The position numbers were made by a program, and so were the translations under genes. Of a DNA stretch of 64,000 nt, positions 27,779 to 35,342 are shown piece after piece. Position 1 is the first letter of the stretch; every line of letters starts with the position of its first letter. Below the pieces are notes generated by a model that saw only the letters and a list, made by a program, of their open reading frames with translations, searched no databases and was not told where the DNA came from. Origin of the DNA: Phenylobacterium immobile (ATCC 35973) (lineage in GTDB: Bacteria > Pseudomonadota > Alphaproteobacteria > Caulobacterales > Caulobacteraceae); the NCBI RefSeq assembly GCF_001375595.1, contig NZ_CVJQ01000001.1:806001-870000 (forward strand), in the 5' to 3' direction.

Positions 27779-27979
27779 TCAGCCGCGGCGTCTCGCGAAA
27801 AGCGGCAAGGCGCTGCGCCGGAGGATCTCGAACCCGCGCGTCACGGGCCAATGCGCCGCCATACTTGCGTCATCGGCCCAGAACGCTCGCAAGAGACGCA
27901 CGAAGTTCGCCTCGGGAGCGACATGCGCGGCGTCGCCCTCCGCAGGGATGTCATGGCGGATCTGCGCGGGCTTCCTCAT
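27779..27979 (-). CDS. Small hypothetical protein divergent from the lipoyl-like gene
   Basis: A 66-aa frame with convincing composition (MRKPAQIRHDIPAEGDAAHV, then a helical stretch with FWADD and HWPVTRGFE). The opposite-strand frame looks non-coding (Ser/Arg/Ala rich). The ATG at 27979 is 36 bases from the FixK-type box at 28015-28028. The box centre is about 42 bases from the ATG, so a transcript from it would be nearly leaderless. A GTG at 27991 is the alternative start. Unrecognised family. Confidence 0.5.
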   Translation of the reverse strand: MRKPAQIRHDIPAEGDAAHVAPEANFVRLLRAFWADDASMAAHWPVTRGFEILRRSALPLFARRRG

Positions 27980-28014
27980 GACTGCGAGCACGCGCCCTTT
28001 CGGCGATCGAGGAT

Positions 28015-28028
28015 TTGATCGGGATCAA
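28015..28028. promoter_or_regulatory. FNR/FixK-type box 1
   Basis: TTGATCGGGATCAA is a perfect TTGAT-N4-ATCAA palindrome, extended on both sides (ATTTGAT...ATCAAAT). It lies between the 66-aa minus-strand gene and the lipoyl-like gene. Confidence 0.75.
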
Positions 28029-28051
28029 ATCGCGCCCGCGGAGAGCCGCCA

Positions 28052-28065
28052 TTGACCAAGATCAA
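28052..28065 (+). promoter_or_regulatory. FNR/FixK-type box 2
   Basis: TTGACCAAGATCAA fits TTGAN-N4-ATCAA. Its centre is 59 bases before the lipoyl-like ATG (28118), so an activator at -41.5 would put the transcript start near 28100, leaving a leader of about 18 bases with a ribosome-binding site. Confidence 0.65.
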
Positions 28066-28117
28066 AGACCTGGAGCCGCCGCGCCGGATAGAAAACGCAT
28101 CGTGGAAAGAGGGTTCT

Positions 28118-28351
28118 ATGAACGTCACTTTGAGCGAAGACCTTTGGTCGAGCCGCGTCTTTCCTGAGGGCGTGCTGGAGGCTTGGCGTGTGGAGGATGG
28201 CGACGCCGTCATGCTTGGCGACGCGATCGCCGAAGTCCGCATCGAGGACCAACTGCACGAGGTGACGGCGCCTGGCGGCGGCGTGCTGCACCACATGAGC
28301 GTGATCGGCGACGTCATCGAGCCTGGATCGGTAATCGCCGTACTGCGCTGA
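28118..28351 (+). CDS. Lipoyl/biotinyl-like domain protein without acceptor lysine
   Basis: A 77-aa single domain of the biotin/lipoyl attachment (barrel-sandwich) fold: WRVEDGDAVMLGDAIAEV, then EVTAPGGGVL, then the closing GDVIEPGSVIAVL. At the turn where a carrier lysine normally stands (DKA in true lipoyl domains) this protein reads EDQLHEV, and it has no lysine at all. It therefore cannot carry lipoate or biotin in the usual way and may be a scaffold or binding partner. AAAGAGGG precedes the ATG. Two FixK-type boxes lie upstream. The next plus-strand gene is Rieske paralogue 2. Confidence 0.8.
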   Translation: MNVTLSEDLWSSRVFPEGVLEAWRVEDGDAVMLGDAIAEVRIEDQLHEVTAPGGGVLHHMSVIGDVIEPGSVIAVLR

Positions 28352-28403
28352 AGACCCGTGTCCGGACCCCGCGGGTCGTCATTTTGCGGGCTTGGGATCG
28401 TCC

Positions 28404-28796
28404 TTACTCATGTGGCTCGCCGAGGCTTTCCTTGGTCGGCTGACGGTCTGCCGTTTCCCGCAGGCCCTCGATGTAAGTGAGTATGTCCTGCATGTCGTCG
28501 AGGCTGACTTCCATGGGCGGCATGCCGACGTGGGTCCGCGTCAGTTCAGCCAGCCGGCGCTGGCGGCTGATCGTCGTAAAGCTCATTCGGATATTGCGGA
28601 ACGCAGGGGCGCCTTGCCAGGGACTCTGAGCCGAAAGCCCAACGGCGTGGCACGCCGAACAGGCGCGTTCAGACAACATTCTACCGCGCTCGGCCGCCGG
28701 GGTCAGAGGCGCGCTGATCGCTGGGTTTGCAGGAATTTCGGCGCAACCTGACGCCAGTAGTCCGAGCGCAATGATAAGGATCAGCAGGGCGATCAT
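28404..28796 (-). CDS. c-type cytochrome lipoprotein
   Basis: A 130-aa mono-haem cytochrome c. A lipoprotein signal (residues 1-18, LLASGC) places it as a lipid-anchored periplasmic protein. The haem site is CSACH at residues 46-50, and a Met (VGMPPME near residue 93) can be the sixth ligand. The frame runs on to an ATG at 28895, giving a 33-residue cytosolic-looking extension, but the 28796 start with GGAG upstream suits the lipobox better. FixK-type boxes lie upstream at 28929 and 28981. Confidence 0.85.
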   Translation of the reverse strand: MIALLILIIALGLLASGCAEIPANPAISAPLTPAAERGRMLSERACSACHAVGLSAQSPWQGAPAFRNIRMSFTTISRQRRLAELTRTHVGMPPMEVSLDDMQDILTYIEGLRETADRQPTKESLGEPHE

Positions 28797-28928
28797 CGCC
28801 GCCCACTCTCCGCGTCCAATCAAGCCTCGATGCCGCGTTCGTGCTGTCTCAGCAAACTGTGACGTCGGCGTCTTGCGTGGCGGTGTGTCATCCATCCAAA
28901 GAGCTTAACCGGCACGGGCGCAGCGGCA

Positions 28929-28942
28929 TTGTCGCCGATCAA
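28929..28942 (-). promoter_or_regulatory. FixK-type half-matched box 3
   Basis: TTGTCGCCGATCAA matches nine of ten consensus positions (TTGAT-N4-ATCAA). It lies upstream of the cytochrome c gene on the minus strand and could serve it; the distance to the start favours a long leader. Confidence 0.4.
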
Positions 28943-28980
28943 AGTGCGAACCTCGCTGGTGTGTTTCACCGACGCCGGAT

Positions 28981-28994
28981 TTGATCCAGATCAG
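28981..28994 (+). promoter_or_regulatory. FixK-type box 4, before Rieske paralogue 2
   Basis: TTGATCCAGATCAG matches nine of ten consensus positions (TTGAT-N4-ATCAA). With an activator at -41.5 the transcript would start near 29029, about 34 bases before the chosen ATG (29063). Confidence 0.6.
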
Positions 28995-29062
28995 GGCAGA
29001 CCCGATCAGCCCGTTGATCCTAGCCGTTCGAAGGAGTCTGCCTTCCAACGATGGAGCTACGG

Positions 29063-30427
29063 ATGCTGCAGGGCGCAAATAAACCCTTTCACGATTACGT
29101 CCACGTCAGTGACGGGACCGTCGACCGGGTCATTTTTTCGGACCAGGCCGTCTACGACATGGAGATGGAGCGCATCTTCGCGCGCGCCTGGAACTTCATG
29201 TGCCACGAGAGCCAGATTCCGAAGGTGGGGGATTTCTTCCTCACGTTCATCGGCGAGGAATCGGTCATCGCGACCCGCGACAAGAAGGGTGAGTTGCAGG
29301 TCCTCCTGAACTCGTGTCGCCATCGCGGCAATGCGGTCTGCCGAGCGGAGAGCGGCAACGCGCGCTCGTTCCTGTGCACCTACCACGGCTGGACGTTTGG
29401 CCTGGACGGCAAGCTTATCGGCGTGCCCGGATACAAAGACTTCTATCATGAGCAGTTGAACAAGGAGGAGTGGGGCCTCATTCCGGCCGGAAAGGTCCAA
29501 AGCTATAAGGGCTTCGTCTTCGCGACGATGGATCCGGAGGCGCCCGATCTCGAGGACTACCTGGGGCCGGTCGGCCGCCTGGGCCTGGACCTGGTCGCCG
29601 AGCGCGGTGACGAGGTCGTCGTCGAGGGAATCCAGAAGAGCCAGATCGGCTGCAACTGGAAGCTCGCTGTTGATAATCTCTTCGACTGGTATCACGTGGG
29701 CATCAGCCACGCCTCGGCGATGATGACCGGCTTCGGCCGCGGACGGAATCTGCCGCCGACGATCGCAGAACGCACTGGGCCAGGGACTTCAGATCCGCAT
29801 GCGCACCGCGTTCTGCTGGGCGACTATGGTCACGCCATCGGCGGACCCCGCATCACCCCGGAACTGCGAGCGATGATGGCGGCGGCGGGTGATGACCCTG
29901 ACGTAACCCTCGATGAACGCTGGCGCGATAAGCCTGCCGCCAAGGCTGCGCTTGGCGCCGCGGGCGCTGACGTTCGCGGCCATCCGAACATATTCCCGAA
30001 CCTGTGGATCGCCTCGAACGGCACCCAGCTGTCCCTTCGCCTGCCCAAGGGGCCGACCACCACCGAAATCTGGTGGTTCACCATCGTCGACAAGAACCTG
30101 ACCGAGGAGCAACGGCGCGCCCGCGTCTTCCGGGCCAACCACACCTTCGGGCCGGCGGGCATGCTGGAGCAAGACGATGGCGAGAACTGGGACCAGAGCA
30201 CGCGCCAGACCCACGGCGTCGTGGCGCGTCGCTTCCCTCTGCATTTCGGCATGAACCTGGGACATGGAGCGCCTCAGTCAATCGACGGCGGGCCAACCTT
30301 CATCGACGCCGCGATTAACGAGCATGGCCAGTTCTGGACCTATCGCGCCTGGGCCGACTGGATGGACGCCGAGAACTGGGCGGCCCTGAAGCGCGACCAC
30401 GTCCGCACGCCGCTTACGCCAGCCTAG
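29063..30427 (+). CDS. Rieske non-haem iron oxygenase, alpha subunit (paralogue 2)
   Basis: A 454-aa ring-hydroxylating oxygenase alpha subunit, strongly similar along its length to the gene at 25258-26595. The Rieske site is NSCRHRGN ... CTYHGW near residues 84-108, the iron site near DNLFDWYHVGISH, then LEQDDGENWDQSTR. The ATG at 29063 is chosen because GGAG lies six bases upstream and the N-terminus then lines up with the paralogue (ML..KPFHDY); an ATG four codons earlier is also in frame. The middle (about residues 225-300) differs most, so the substrate probably differs. A FixK-type box precedes it. There is no beta subunit or reductase nearby. Confidence 0.9.
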   Translation: MLQGANKPFHDYVHVSDGTVDRVIFSDQAVYDMEMERIFARAWNFMCHESQIPKVGDFFLTFIGEESVIATRDKKGELQVLLNSCRHRGNAVCRAESGNARSFLCTYHGWTFGLDGKLIGVPGYKDFYHEQLNKEEWGLIPAGKVQSYKGFVFATMDPEAPDLEDYLGPVGRLGLDLVAERGDEVVVEGIQKSQIGCNWKLAVDNLFDWYHVGISHASAMMTGFGRGRNLPPTIAERTGPGTSDPHAHRVLLGDYGHAIGGPRITPELRAMMAAAGDDPDVTLDERWRDKPAAKAALGAAGADVRGHPNIFPNLWIASNGTQLSLRLPKGPTTTEIWWFTIVDKNLTEEQRRARVFRANHTFGPAGMLEQDDGENWDQSTRQTHGVVARRFPLHFGMNLGHGAPQSIDGGPTFIDAAINEHGQFWTYRAWADWMDAENWAALKRDHVRTPLTPA

Positions 30428-30466
30428 GCGCGCGCAACAGGTCGTCATCAGCCTCGGCTGACCCTC

Positions 30467-30495
30467 GCGCCCGGCCTCAGGTCGGGCGCTTCTTT
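30467..30495 (+). terminator. Terminator after Rieske paralogue 2
   Basis: GCGCCCG-N9-CGGGCGC followed by TTCTTT, a good Rho-independent hairpin for the plus strand. It overlaps the end of the convergent DUF1003 gene. Confidence 0.7.
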
Positions 30496-31064
30496 GCGCC
30501 GCCGACATCGTCGAGGCTCGACGCCTGGATCAGAAGCGTCAGCATCCGGATTTGCTCCTGCTGCGAAGCGATCATCGCCTCCAACTGTTCGGTCCGGAGT
30601 TGATCCAGCTTGTCATGCAGCGCCATGATCTCGATCTCAGCCTTCAGATTGACCTGATAGTCGTGCGAGGCGTCGGAGCGATCCTTAAGCGCCTGCCGGT
30701 TCTGGCTCATCATGATGACAGGCGCCTGGATCGCGGCGAGCATCGACAACATCAAGTTGAGGAAGATGAAGGGATAGGGATCAAAGGCCCGCGGGCCTAA
30801 GACAAGGTTGAGCGCCGTCCAGAGAACCAGCCAACATCCAAAGGCGATGATGAAACCCCAGGATCCGCCAAAGACGGCGACCTGATCGGCCAATCTCTGG
30901 CCGAAGGTGAGCTTTTCATCGAAAGCCGCGTTCGGATCGCGAACCAGAGCGGGGCGTGAATCCGAATGGCTAAGACCGCCTCGCTTCGCTCCGCCCAGAC
31001 GATCCACCACCTGGCCGTGCGGGTGCGCCGCAGAATCCGGCGCTTCGGGGGAGGTCTTGTTCAT
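30477..31064 (-). CDS. DUF1003 membrane protein
   Basis: A 195-aa protein of the DUF1003 family, with two transmembrane helices (about residues 82-130: FIIAFGCWLVLWTALN and PYPFIFLNLMLSMLAAIQAP) separated by a short polar turn, and the family block MMSQNRQALKDRSDASHDYQVNLKAE. The C-terminal tail is a coiled-coil-like helix. Function unknown. An N-terminal 60-residue hydrophilic extension precedes the domain. It lies downstream of the membrane-anchored gene at 31209 on the same strand, with 144 bases between. Confidence 0.88.
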   Translation of the reverse strand: MNKTSPEAPDSAAHPHGQVVDRLGGAKRGGLSHSDSRPALVRDPNAAFDEKLTFGQRLADQVAVFGGSWGFIIAFGCWLVLWTALNLVLGPRAFDPYPFIFLNLMLSMLAAIQAPVIMMSQNRQALKDRSDASHDYQVNLKAEIEIMALHDKLDQLRTEQLEAMIASQQEQIRMLTLLIQASSLDDVGGAKKRPT

Positions 31065-31208
31065 CAGAGTTCCTTAGTTTGGGGCGCAGATCACCGGGCG
31101 GCGCAGCGCCCCGCCGGCGGTGTTCGTCGCCGTTCACGCTGACGAGCACCATGCGCCCGCGTACGAGCCTTCGATAGCGGACGACTCGGCCAGCCTTGCT
31201 TCCGGGCG

Positions 31209-31508
31209 CTACGTCGACCTTCTGCGACGTTGAGCAAGGAACAGCGCGGCGCAGGCGCCGACAGCCGCCACGGCCAGGAGATAAGGGCGCTGCTTCGCGA
31301 CACCGGCCACTTGCGCCGTAACCCTACAGGTTCGCGCGCACGCATCGACGTAGGTTCGTTTGATGAAAGCCGGAGCCTGTGTCGCGGCATCGACGAAGGC
31401 GCTCGCTCCATCGCTCAGGTCCTCAAGCGTGTCTTGCGCAGAGCGCTGTAAAGCCGTGGTCGATCGACGGATCTTGCGCTCAATTCGATGAATCTTTTGC
31501 CTGTTCAT
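31209..31508 (-). CDS. Small C-tail-anchored membrane protein, FixK-box controlled
   Basis: A 99-aa protein: a basic N-terminus with helical heptad character (about residues 1-40), a long amphipathic helix, then a C-terminal transmembrane segment near 78-93 (LAVAAVGACAALFLA) followed by QRRRRST. This resembles the ElaB/YqjD-type ribosome-associated inner-membrane proteins in layout, but the match is only architectural. The ATG at 31508 has GAGGAGA upstream. A TTGAG-N4-ATCAA box lies 52 bases before it. Confidence 0.7.
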   Translation of the reverse strand: MNRQKIHRIERKIRRSTTALQRSAQDTLEDLSDGASAFVDAATQAPAFIKRTYVDACARTCRVTAQVAGVAKQRPYLLAVAAVGACAALFLAQRRRRST

Positions 31509-31559
31509 GGTCGTCTCCTCGTTGACGTATTGTTCAAGCATAGGGTGGCGAAGATTTTA

Positions 31560-31573
31560 TTGAGCGTGATCAA
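31560..31573 (-). promoter_or_regulatory. FixK-type box 5
   Basis: TTGAGCGTGATCAA fits the TTGA-N6-TCAA core. Its centre is 58 bases from the ATG at 31508, giving a short 17-base leader if activation is at -41.5. Confidence 0.6.
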
Positions 31574-31610
31574 GGCCTTCGGCGGTTGTGCAGGCAGGCT
31601 TCAGGCGCCT

Positions 31611-31633
31611 CCGTATCACTACGTAGAGGACGG
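31611..31633 (+). promoter_or_regulatory. FixJ-type promoter motif before fixK
   Basis: CCGTATCACTACGTAGAG and following bases closely match, in the same gene orientation, a motif upstream of the usp gene (39764-39803). The core CTACGTAG (31619-31626) is one base from the GTAMGTAG element reported for FixJ sites in rhizobia. It lies 70 bases before the fixK ATG. Confidence 0.6.
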
Positions 31634-31696
31634 ACCGAAATTCTAGGCCGCCGCCATTGATCCTATTCGTCAGGTCACCGAAGCCGGAGACCTGCG

Positions 31697-32338
31697 ATGC
31701 CCAGCTTGAATGAGCCCGACGCACCGACGACCCATACGCTCGAAGCCGCCATGGATCGTCTGGCCACGAGAATCCGCGTGCCCCGGGAGGCGGAAATCTA
31801 CGGGCAAGGCGATCTGGCGGAGCGCCTGTATCGGATCGTCAAGGGTGTTGTCCGGACGACCTGTCTGACCGCAGACGGTCGCCGCCTGATCGGTGCGTTC
31901 TACTATCCAGGGGACCTGATCGGTCTCGAGCAGGGGGGCGTTCATCGGTTCGGCGCTGAAGCGCTGACGGACTGCGAACTGCAGGCGGTGCGGTTCGGCG
32001 CGGTGCGCGCCTATGCCGGCGACGCGGAGGTTGACCGCGCGATCCTCAAGGCGACGACCGGGGAGGTGGATCGCTTACAGGACCATGTCGTCCTCTTGGG
32101 GCGGCGAAGCGCCCTTGAGCGCGTGGCTAACTTTTTGCTTGGGCAGGCGCATAGGGCCGGCGGAGATGAGATTGATCTGCCGATGACGCGCCAGGACATG
32201 GCCGACTACCTTGGACTGACGATCGAAACCGTCTCGCGCATGATCACCCAGTTGCAGGGCGAAGCGATCCTGGAATTTCCCTCCATTCGTCGGTTCCACG
32301 TGCGGAGATGGACCGCGCTTGAAGCCATGGCGGCCTGA
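31697..32338 (+). CDS. fixK: FixK-type Crp/Fnr regulator
   Basis: A 213-aa Crp/Fnr protein with an N-terminal cyclic-nucleotide-binding-like barrel (residues 18-140) and a C-terminal helix-turn-helix, TRQDMADYLGLTIETVSRM near residue 164, where the ETVSR recognition helix suits TTGAT-type boxes. There is no cluster of N-terminal cysteines, so it does not sense oxygen through an Fe-S cluster as FNR does; this is the FixK pattern. GGAG precedes the ATG. It is the likely output of the FixL-FixJ pair just downstream and probably binds the TTGA-N6-TCAA boxes in this island. Confidence 0.88.
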   Translation: MPSLNEPDAPTTHTLEAAMDRLATRIRVPREAEIYGQGDLAERLYRIVKGVVRTTCLTADGRRLIGAFYYPGDLIGLEQGGVHRFGAEALTDCELQAVRFGAVRAYAGDAEVDRAILKATTGEVDRLQDHVVLLGRRSALERVANFLLGQAHRAGGDEIDLPMTRQDMADYLGLTIETVSRMITQLQGEAILEFPSIRRFHVRRWTALEAMAA

Positions 32339-32729
32339 TTTGCGCCACGTCGTTGGACGATTGGCGCTAGTCCTGCTGGCTGCCAGCCTTGGAGGCGCCG
32401 GCTCTAAGCAACAGTTGGCGCCGATCGCGCGCCGGCCCGATCCTTTCATCGCAGAGACATCGCCCGGGCAGCAGTTCGCCAAGAAGAATTGCGGGGGCTG
32501 CCATAATGTGACAGCCGACGACGGCCCGCCTGACATCGGACCGCCATTCACGTCCTTAGCGGGCTTGGACAGCGAGGCGCTGATCAACAGGTTCGACCAC
32601 ATTGCGGCGCATGGTCTGGGCGCCATGCCGTCGATCGCCATCTCGCCCCAGCAGGCCCGCGACCTCGTCATTTATTTGCGCGGCCTCCCCGCACGGCGGA
32701 GGTCCGTTCATTATTTCGACCACGAGTGA
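32319..32729 (+). CDS. c-type cytochrome, small
   Basis: A 136-aa mono-haem cytochrome c with a signal peptide (about residues 10-28). The haem motif is CGGCH at residues 58-62, and Met103 (GLGAMPS) may be the axial ligand. It lies between fixK and fixL and overlaps the end of fixK. The start is uncertain: TTG at 32319, or TTG at 32340 immediately after the fixK stop. It may carry electrons in the periplasm under low oxygen; its partner is unknown and no oxidase is nearby. Confidence 0.75.
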   Translation: MKPWRPDLRHVVGRLALVLLAASLGGAGSKQQLAPIARRPDPFIAETSPGQQFAKKNCGGCHNVTADDGPPDIGPPFTSLAGLDSEALINRFDHIAAHGLGAMPSIAISPQQARDLVIYLRGLPARRRSVHYFDHE

Positions 32730-32763
32730 TAAGGAGGTCGGCCTAGGGGCGGAGAGCGCGGAC

Positions 32764-34227
32764 GTGCGGTTTACGCGGGGGCGAGGCTTTGAGCGGGATG
32801 AGCTGCGCGCCTATGGCGTCGCCGTCATCGCGACGGCCCTGTGCCTGCTGTTCCGCCTGGCGTTGGCGCCGATCTTCCACGACAGCCTCGTCTTCTTGCT
32901 ATTCGTACCCGCGCTCTTGGCGAGCGCATGGATGGGTGGCATCCGCCCAACCTTAGTCGCAGGCGCCCTGGGGCTGCTGTCCAGCACACTGTTGATCGGC
33001 CTGGACGCCCTCGCCGAACCGGAGGCGCTCGTGCGCTGCGCCGTGTTTGCGGCGCTCGTTGTGGCGATCGGCATCGCCGGCTCGAAAATGCGCAACAGCG
33101 CTTCGGAGATGGGCGCGCGCGAGGCGCATCTGGAATCCATCCTCGCCACCGTTCCCGACGCCATGGTCGTCATCGACGACCATGGCCTTATCCAGTCCTT
33201 CAGCGCCGCGGCGGAGCGCCAATTCGGCTGGAGCGCGCTCGAAGCCATCGGCCGCAATGTCAGCTTCCTGATGCCAAATCCCTACCGCGATGCGCACGAC
33301 AGCTATCTCCGGCGCTATCAGCAGACGGGCGAGCGCAAAATCATCGGCATAGGCCGCATCGTTGTCGGGGAGCGCAAGGATGGCACAACCTTTCCGATGG
33401 AGCTTTCCGTGGGCGAGATGAAGTCCGGCGAGCGGCGATTCTTTACCGGCTTCGTCCGCGACCTCAGCGAGCGGCAGGACGCCGAACGGCGGCTGCAGGA
33501 TTTGCAGGGCGAACTCATCCACGTGTCCCGATTATCCGCCTTGGGAGAAATGGCTTCTGCGCTGGCGCACGAACTGAACCAGCCGCTCACCGCGGCGGTG
33601 AACTTCATGAAGGGCAGCCTCGTCCTGGTGGATCGAGAGCCGCAAGACCGCGCCCGACTACGCGACGCGATCAGCCAAGGCGCGGATCAGGCGCTCCGGG
33701 CCGGCCAGACGATCCGGCGGCTACGTGACTTCGTCGCCAAGGGTGAAACTGAGCGACGGATAGAGGCCCTGCCGCAGCTCATCGAGGAGGCGGGCGCGCT
33801 GGCGATGGTTGGAGCGAGGGACCAGAGCGTGCGGCTGCGATATGAGTTCGACCCGGGCGCCCCGATCGTCTTGGCCGACAAGGTGCAGGTGCAGCAAGTC
33901 GTCCTCAACCTCATCCGAAACGGCATCGAGGCCATGGCGAACTCTTCCCGTCGCGAGATCGTGCTCTCGACGACGCCGGCTGATGACGAAATGGTCGAGG
34001 TCGCTGTGCGCGATAGCGGCCACGGCCTCACGGCTCATGCCGCCGAACAGCTGTTTCAGCCCTTTGTGACCACCAAGGCCGACGGCCTGGGGATCGGCCT
34101 GTCGATCTCGCGGACCATCGTCGAGGCGCATGGCGGGCGCATCTGGGCGGACGCCAATCCTGACGGCGGAACGACCTTCCGTTTCACCCTTCGCGTTCCA
34201 ATTGAGGAGGCGGGCGACCATGGCTGA
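32764..34227 (+). CDS. fixL: Oxygen-sensor histidine kinase FixL
   Basis: A 487-aa sensor kinase. Four hydrophobic helices (about residues 14-110) anchor it to the membrane. The PAS domain (about 120-240) has the FixL haem signature: His178 in [11 protein letters not shown], then [20 protein letters not shown]. The phospho-accepting His is in LAHELNQPL, at about 269, and the ATPase domain has [10 protein letters not shown] and [18 protein letters not shown]. Haem loss of oxygen turns the kinase on in the family. The GTG at 32764 with GGAG upstream is chosen; the frame upstream lies inside the cytochrome gene. Confidence 0.93.
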   Translation: MRFTRGRGFERDELRAYGVAVIATALCLLFRLALAPIFHDSLVFLLFVPALLASAWMGGIRPTLVAGALGLLSSTLLIGLDALAEPEALVRCAVFAALVVAIGIAGSKMRNSASEMGAREAHLESILATVPDAMVVIDDHGLIQSFSAAAERQFGWSALEAIGRNVSFLMPNPYRDAHDSYLRRYQQTGERKIIGIGRIVVGERKDGTTFPMELSVGEMKSGERRFFTGFVRDLSERQDAERRLQDLQGELIHVSRLSALGEMASALAHELNQPLTAAVNFMKGSLVLVDREPQDRARLRDAISQGADQALRAGQTIRRLRDFVAKGETERRIEALPQLIEEAGALAMVGARDQSVRLRYEFDPGAPIVLADKVQVQQVVLNLIRNGIEAMANSSRREIVLSTTPADDEMVEVAVRDSGHGLTAHAAEQLFQPFVTTKADGLGIGLSISRTIVEAHGGRIWADANPDGGTTFRFTLRVPIEEAGDHG

Positions 34228-34831
34228 GCCCCTGGTGCATCTCATCGATGACGACGACGCCATAAGGGCCTCGTTGGGCTTCGTGCTCGAGGTGAACGAT
34301 CTGCCGGCCCGCACCTATGCTTCGCCTTTGGATTTCCTCAACATTGTCGGCGCGATCAAAAGCGGCTGCATCGTCACCGACGTGAGAATGCCGCAAATGA
34401 GCGGATTGGAGCTCGTGACAAAGCTTCGCGATCAGGGCGTCGCGCTACCGGTGGTGGTCATCACCGGGCACGGCGATGTGGCTATGGCGGTCGAGGCCAT
34501 GCGCGCGGGCGTCTTCGACTTCCTTGAGAAGCCGTTTGACGATCAGGCCCTGCTTCGCTCGGTGCGAGGCGCGCTAGAAAGCCAAGGCAAGGCGGATCGA
34601 CACATGGCTGATCGCGAGCGGTTCAATCAGATGTACGCCTCGCTCTCGCCACGCGAGCGCGAAGTGCTGGGCGGCGTCATTACGGGCAAGATGAACAAAG
34701 TGATCGCCTACGAGCTGGGAATAAGCCCGCGGACTGTCGAGGTTTACCGGGCCAATGTGATGAGCAAGACCCAGGCCCATAACCTCTCGGAGCTGGTGCG
34801 GATGGCGGTCTTGGCCGGCTACGACGTTTGA
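34220..34831 (+). CDS. fixJ: Response regulator FixJ
   Basis: A 203-aa two-domain regulator. The receiver (residues 1-120) has LIDDDDAIR, the phospho-acceptor Asp54 in [11 protein letters not shown], and conserved Thr and Lys later (ITGHGD, LEKPFDD). The LuxR-type helix-turn-helix (about 138-200) has [19 protein letters not shown] and [14 protein letters not shown]. The ATG overlaps the fixL stop by eight bases and has a GAGGAGG site. It is expected to activate fixK and, from the shared motif, usp. Confidence 0.94.
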   Translation: MAEPLVHLIDDDDAIRASLGFVLEVNDLPARTYASPLDFLNIVGAIKSGCIVTDVRMPQMSGLELVTKLRDQGVALPVVVITGHGDVAMAVEAMRAGVFDFLEKPFDDQALLRSVRGALESQGKADRHMADRERFNQMYASLSPREREVLGGVITGKMNKVIAYELGISPRTVEVYRANVMSKTQAHNLSELVRMAVLAGYDV

Positions 34832-34876
34832 CCTGCCTCAAGGTGAGATGACCTCGCACGGCTGAAGCATACCCGC

Positions 34877-35311
34877 ATGAGCCCTCTCACCCCGCAAGAG
34901 CCGAACACTGTCTACATCGTCGAAGACGACGAGGCCGTGCGCCGCTCGCTCGCGCTGGCGCTGGAGCTCCAGGGATTCGCCGTGAACCTCCATTCGTCCG
35001 CGGAAAGCTTCCTCATGCGAGAGCTGCCCGACCGCCACGCCTTCATAGTGCTCGATCAGCGTCTGCCCGGCCTGAGCGGCCTCCAAACTCTGAAAATTCT
35101 TCGCCGTCGTGGCGTCGCGCTGCCCATGGCGCTCGTCACGAGCCATCCGGAGCTGTCTCTGAGAGCGGCCGCGTATGAAGACGGAACACCGATCCTCGAG
35201 AAGCCCCTGCTGCCTGAGATTTTGCTGATGGCGGTGCGCAAGGGCCTGGCCGCGCACGAGCAAGCCCGCGGGGTTGACCCGGCTCAAGGTCACCACCCCT
35301 CAACCCGGTGA
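34877..35311 (+). CDS. Receiver-only response regulator
   Basis: A 144-aa single receiver domain with an acidic pair in YIVEDDEAV, the phospho-acceptor Asp60 in FIVLDQRLPG, Thr in LVTSHPE and Lys in ILEKPLLP. The C-terminal tail is short with no output domain. It follows fixJ by 45 bases. It could be a phosphate sink or a FixT-like brake on FixL; it has no cysteines, unlike the Fe-S binding Caulobacter FixT. A weak TTGAC-N4-CTCAA box lies between it and fixJ. Confidence 0.85.
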   Translation: MSPLTPQEPNTVYIVEDDEAVRRSLALALELQGFAVNLHSSAESFLMRELPDRHAFIVLDQRLPGLSGLQTLKILRRRGVALPMALVTSHPELSLRAAAYEDGTPILEKPLLPEILLMAVRKGLAAHEQARGVDPAQGHHPSTR

Positions 35312-35342
35312 GGGTGCTCCTCGAAGCATCGGGAGAAAACAT

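Noticed and set aside
27741-28055. A 104-codon plus-strand frame opposite the 66-aa gene
   Set aside because: Ser/Arg/Ala-rich composition and no start signal; the minus-strand frame looks more like a protein.
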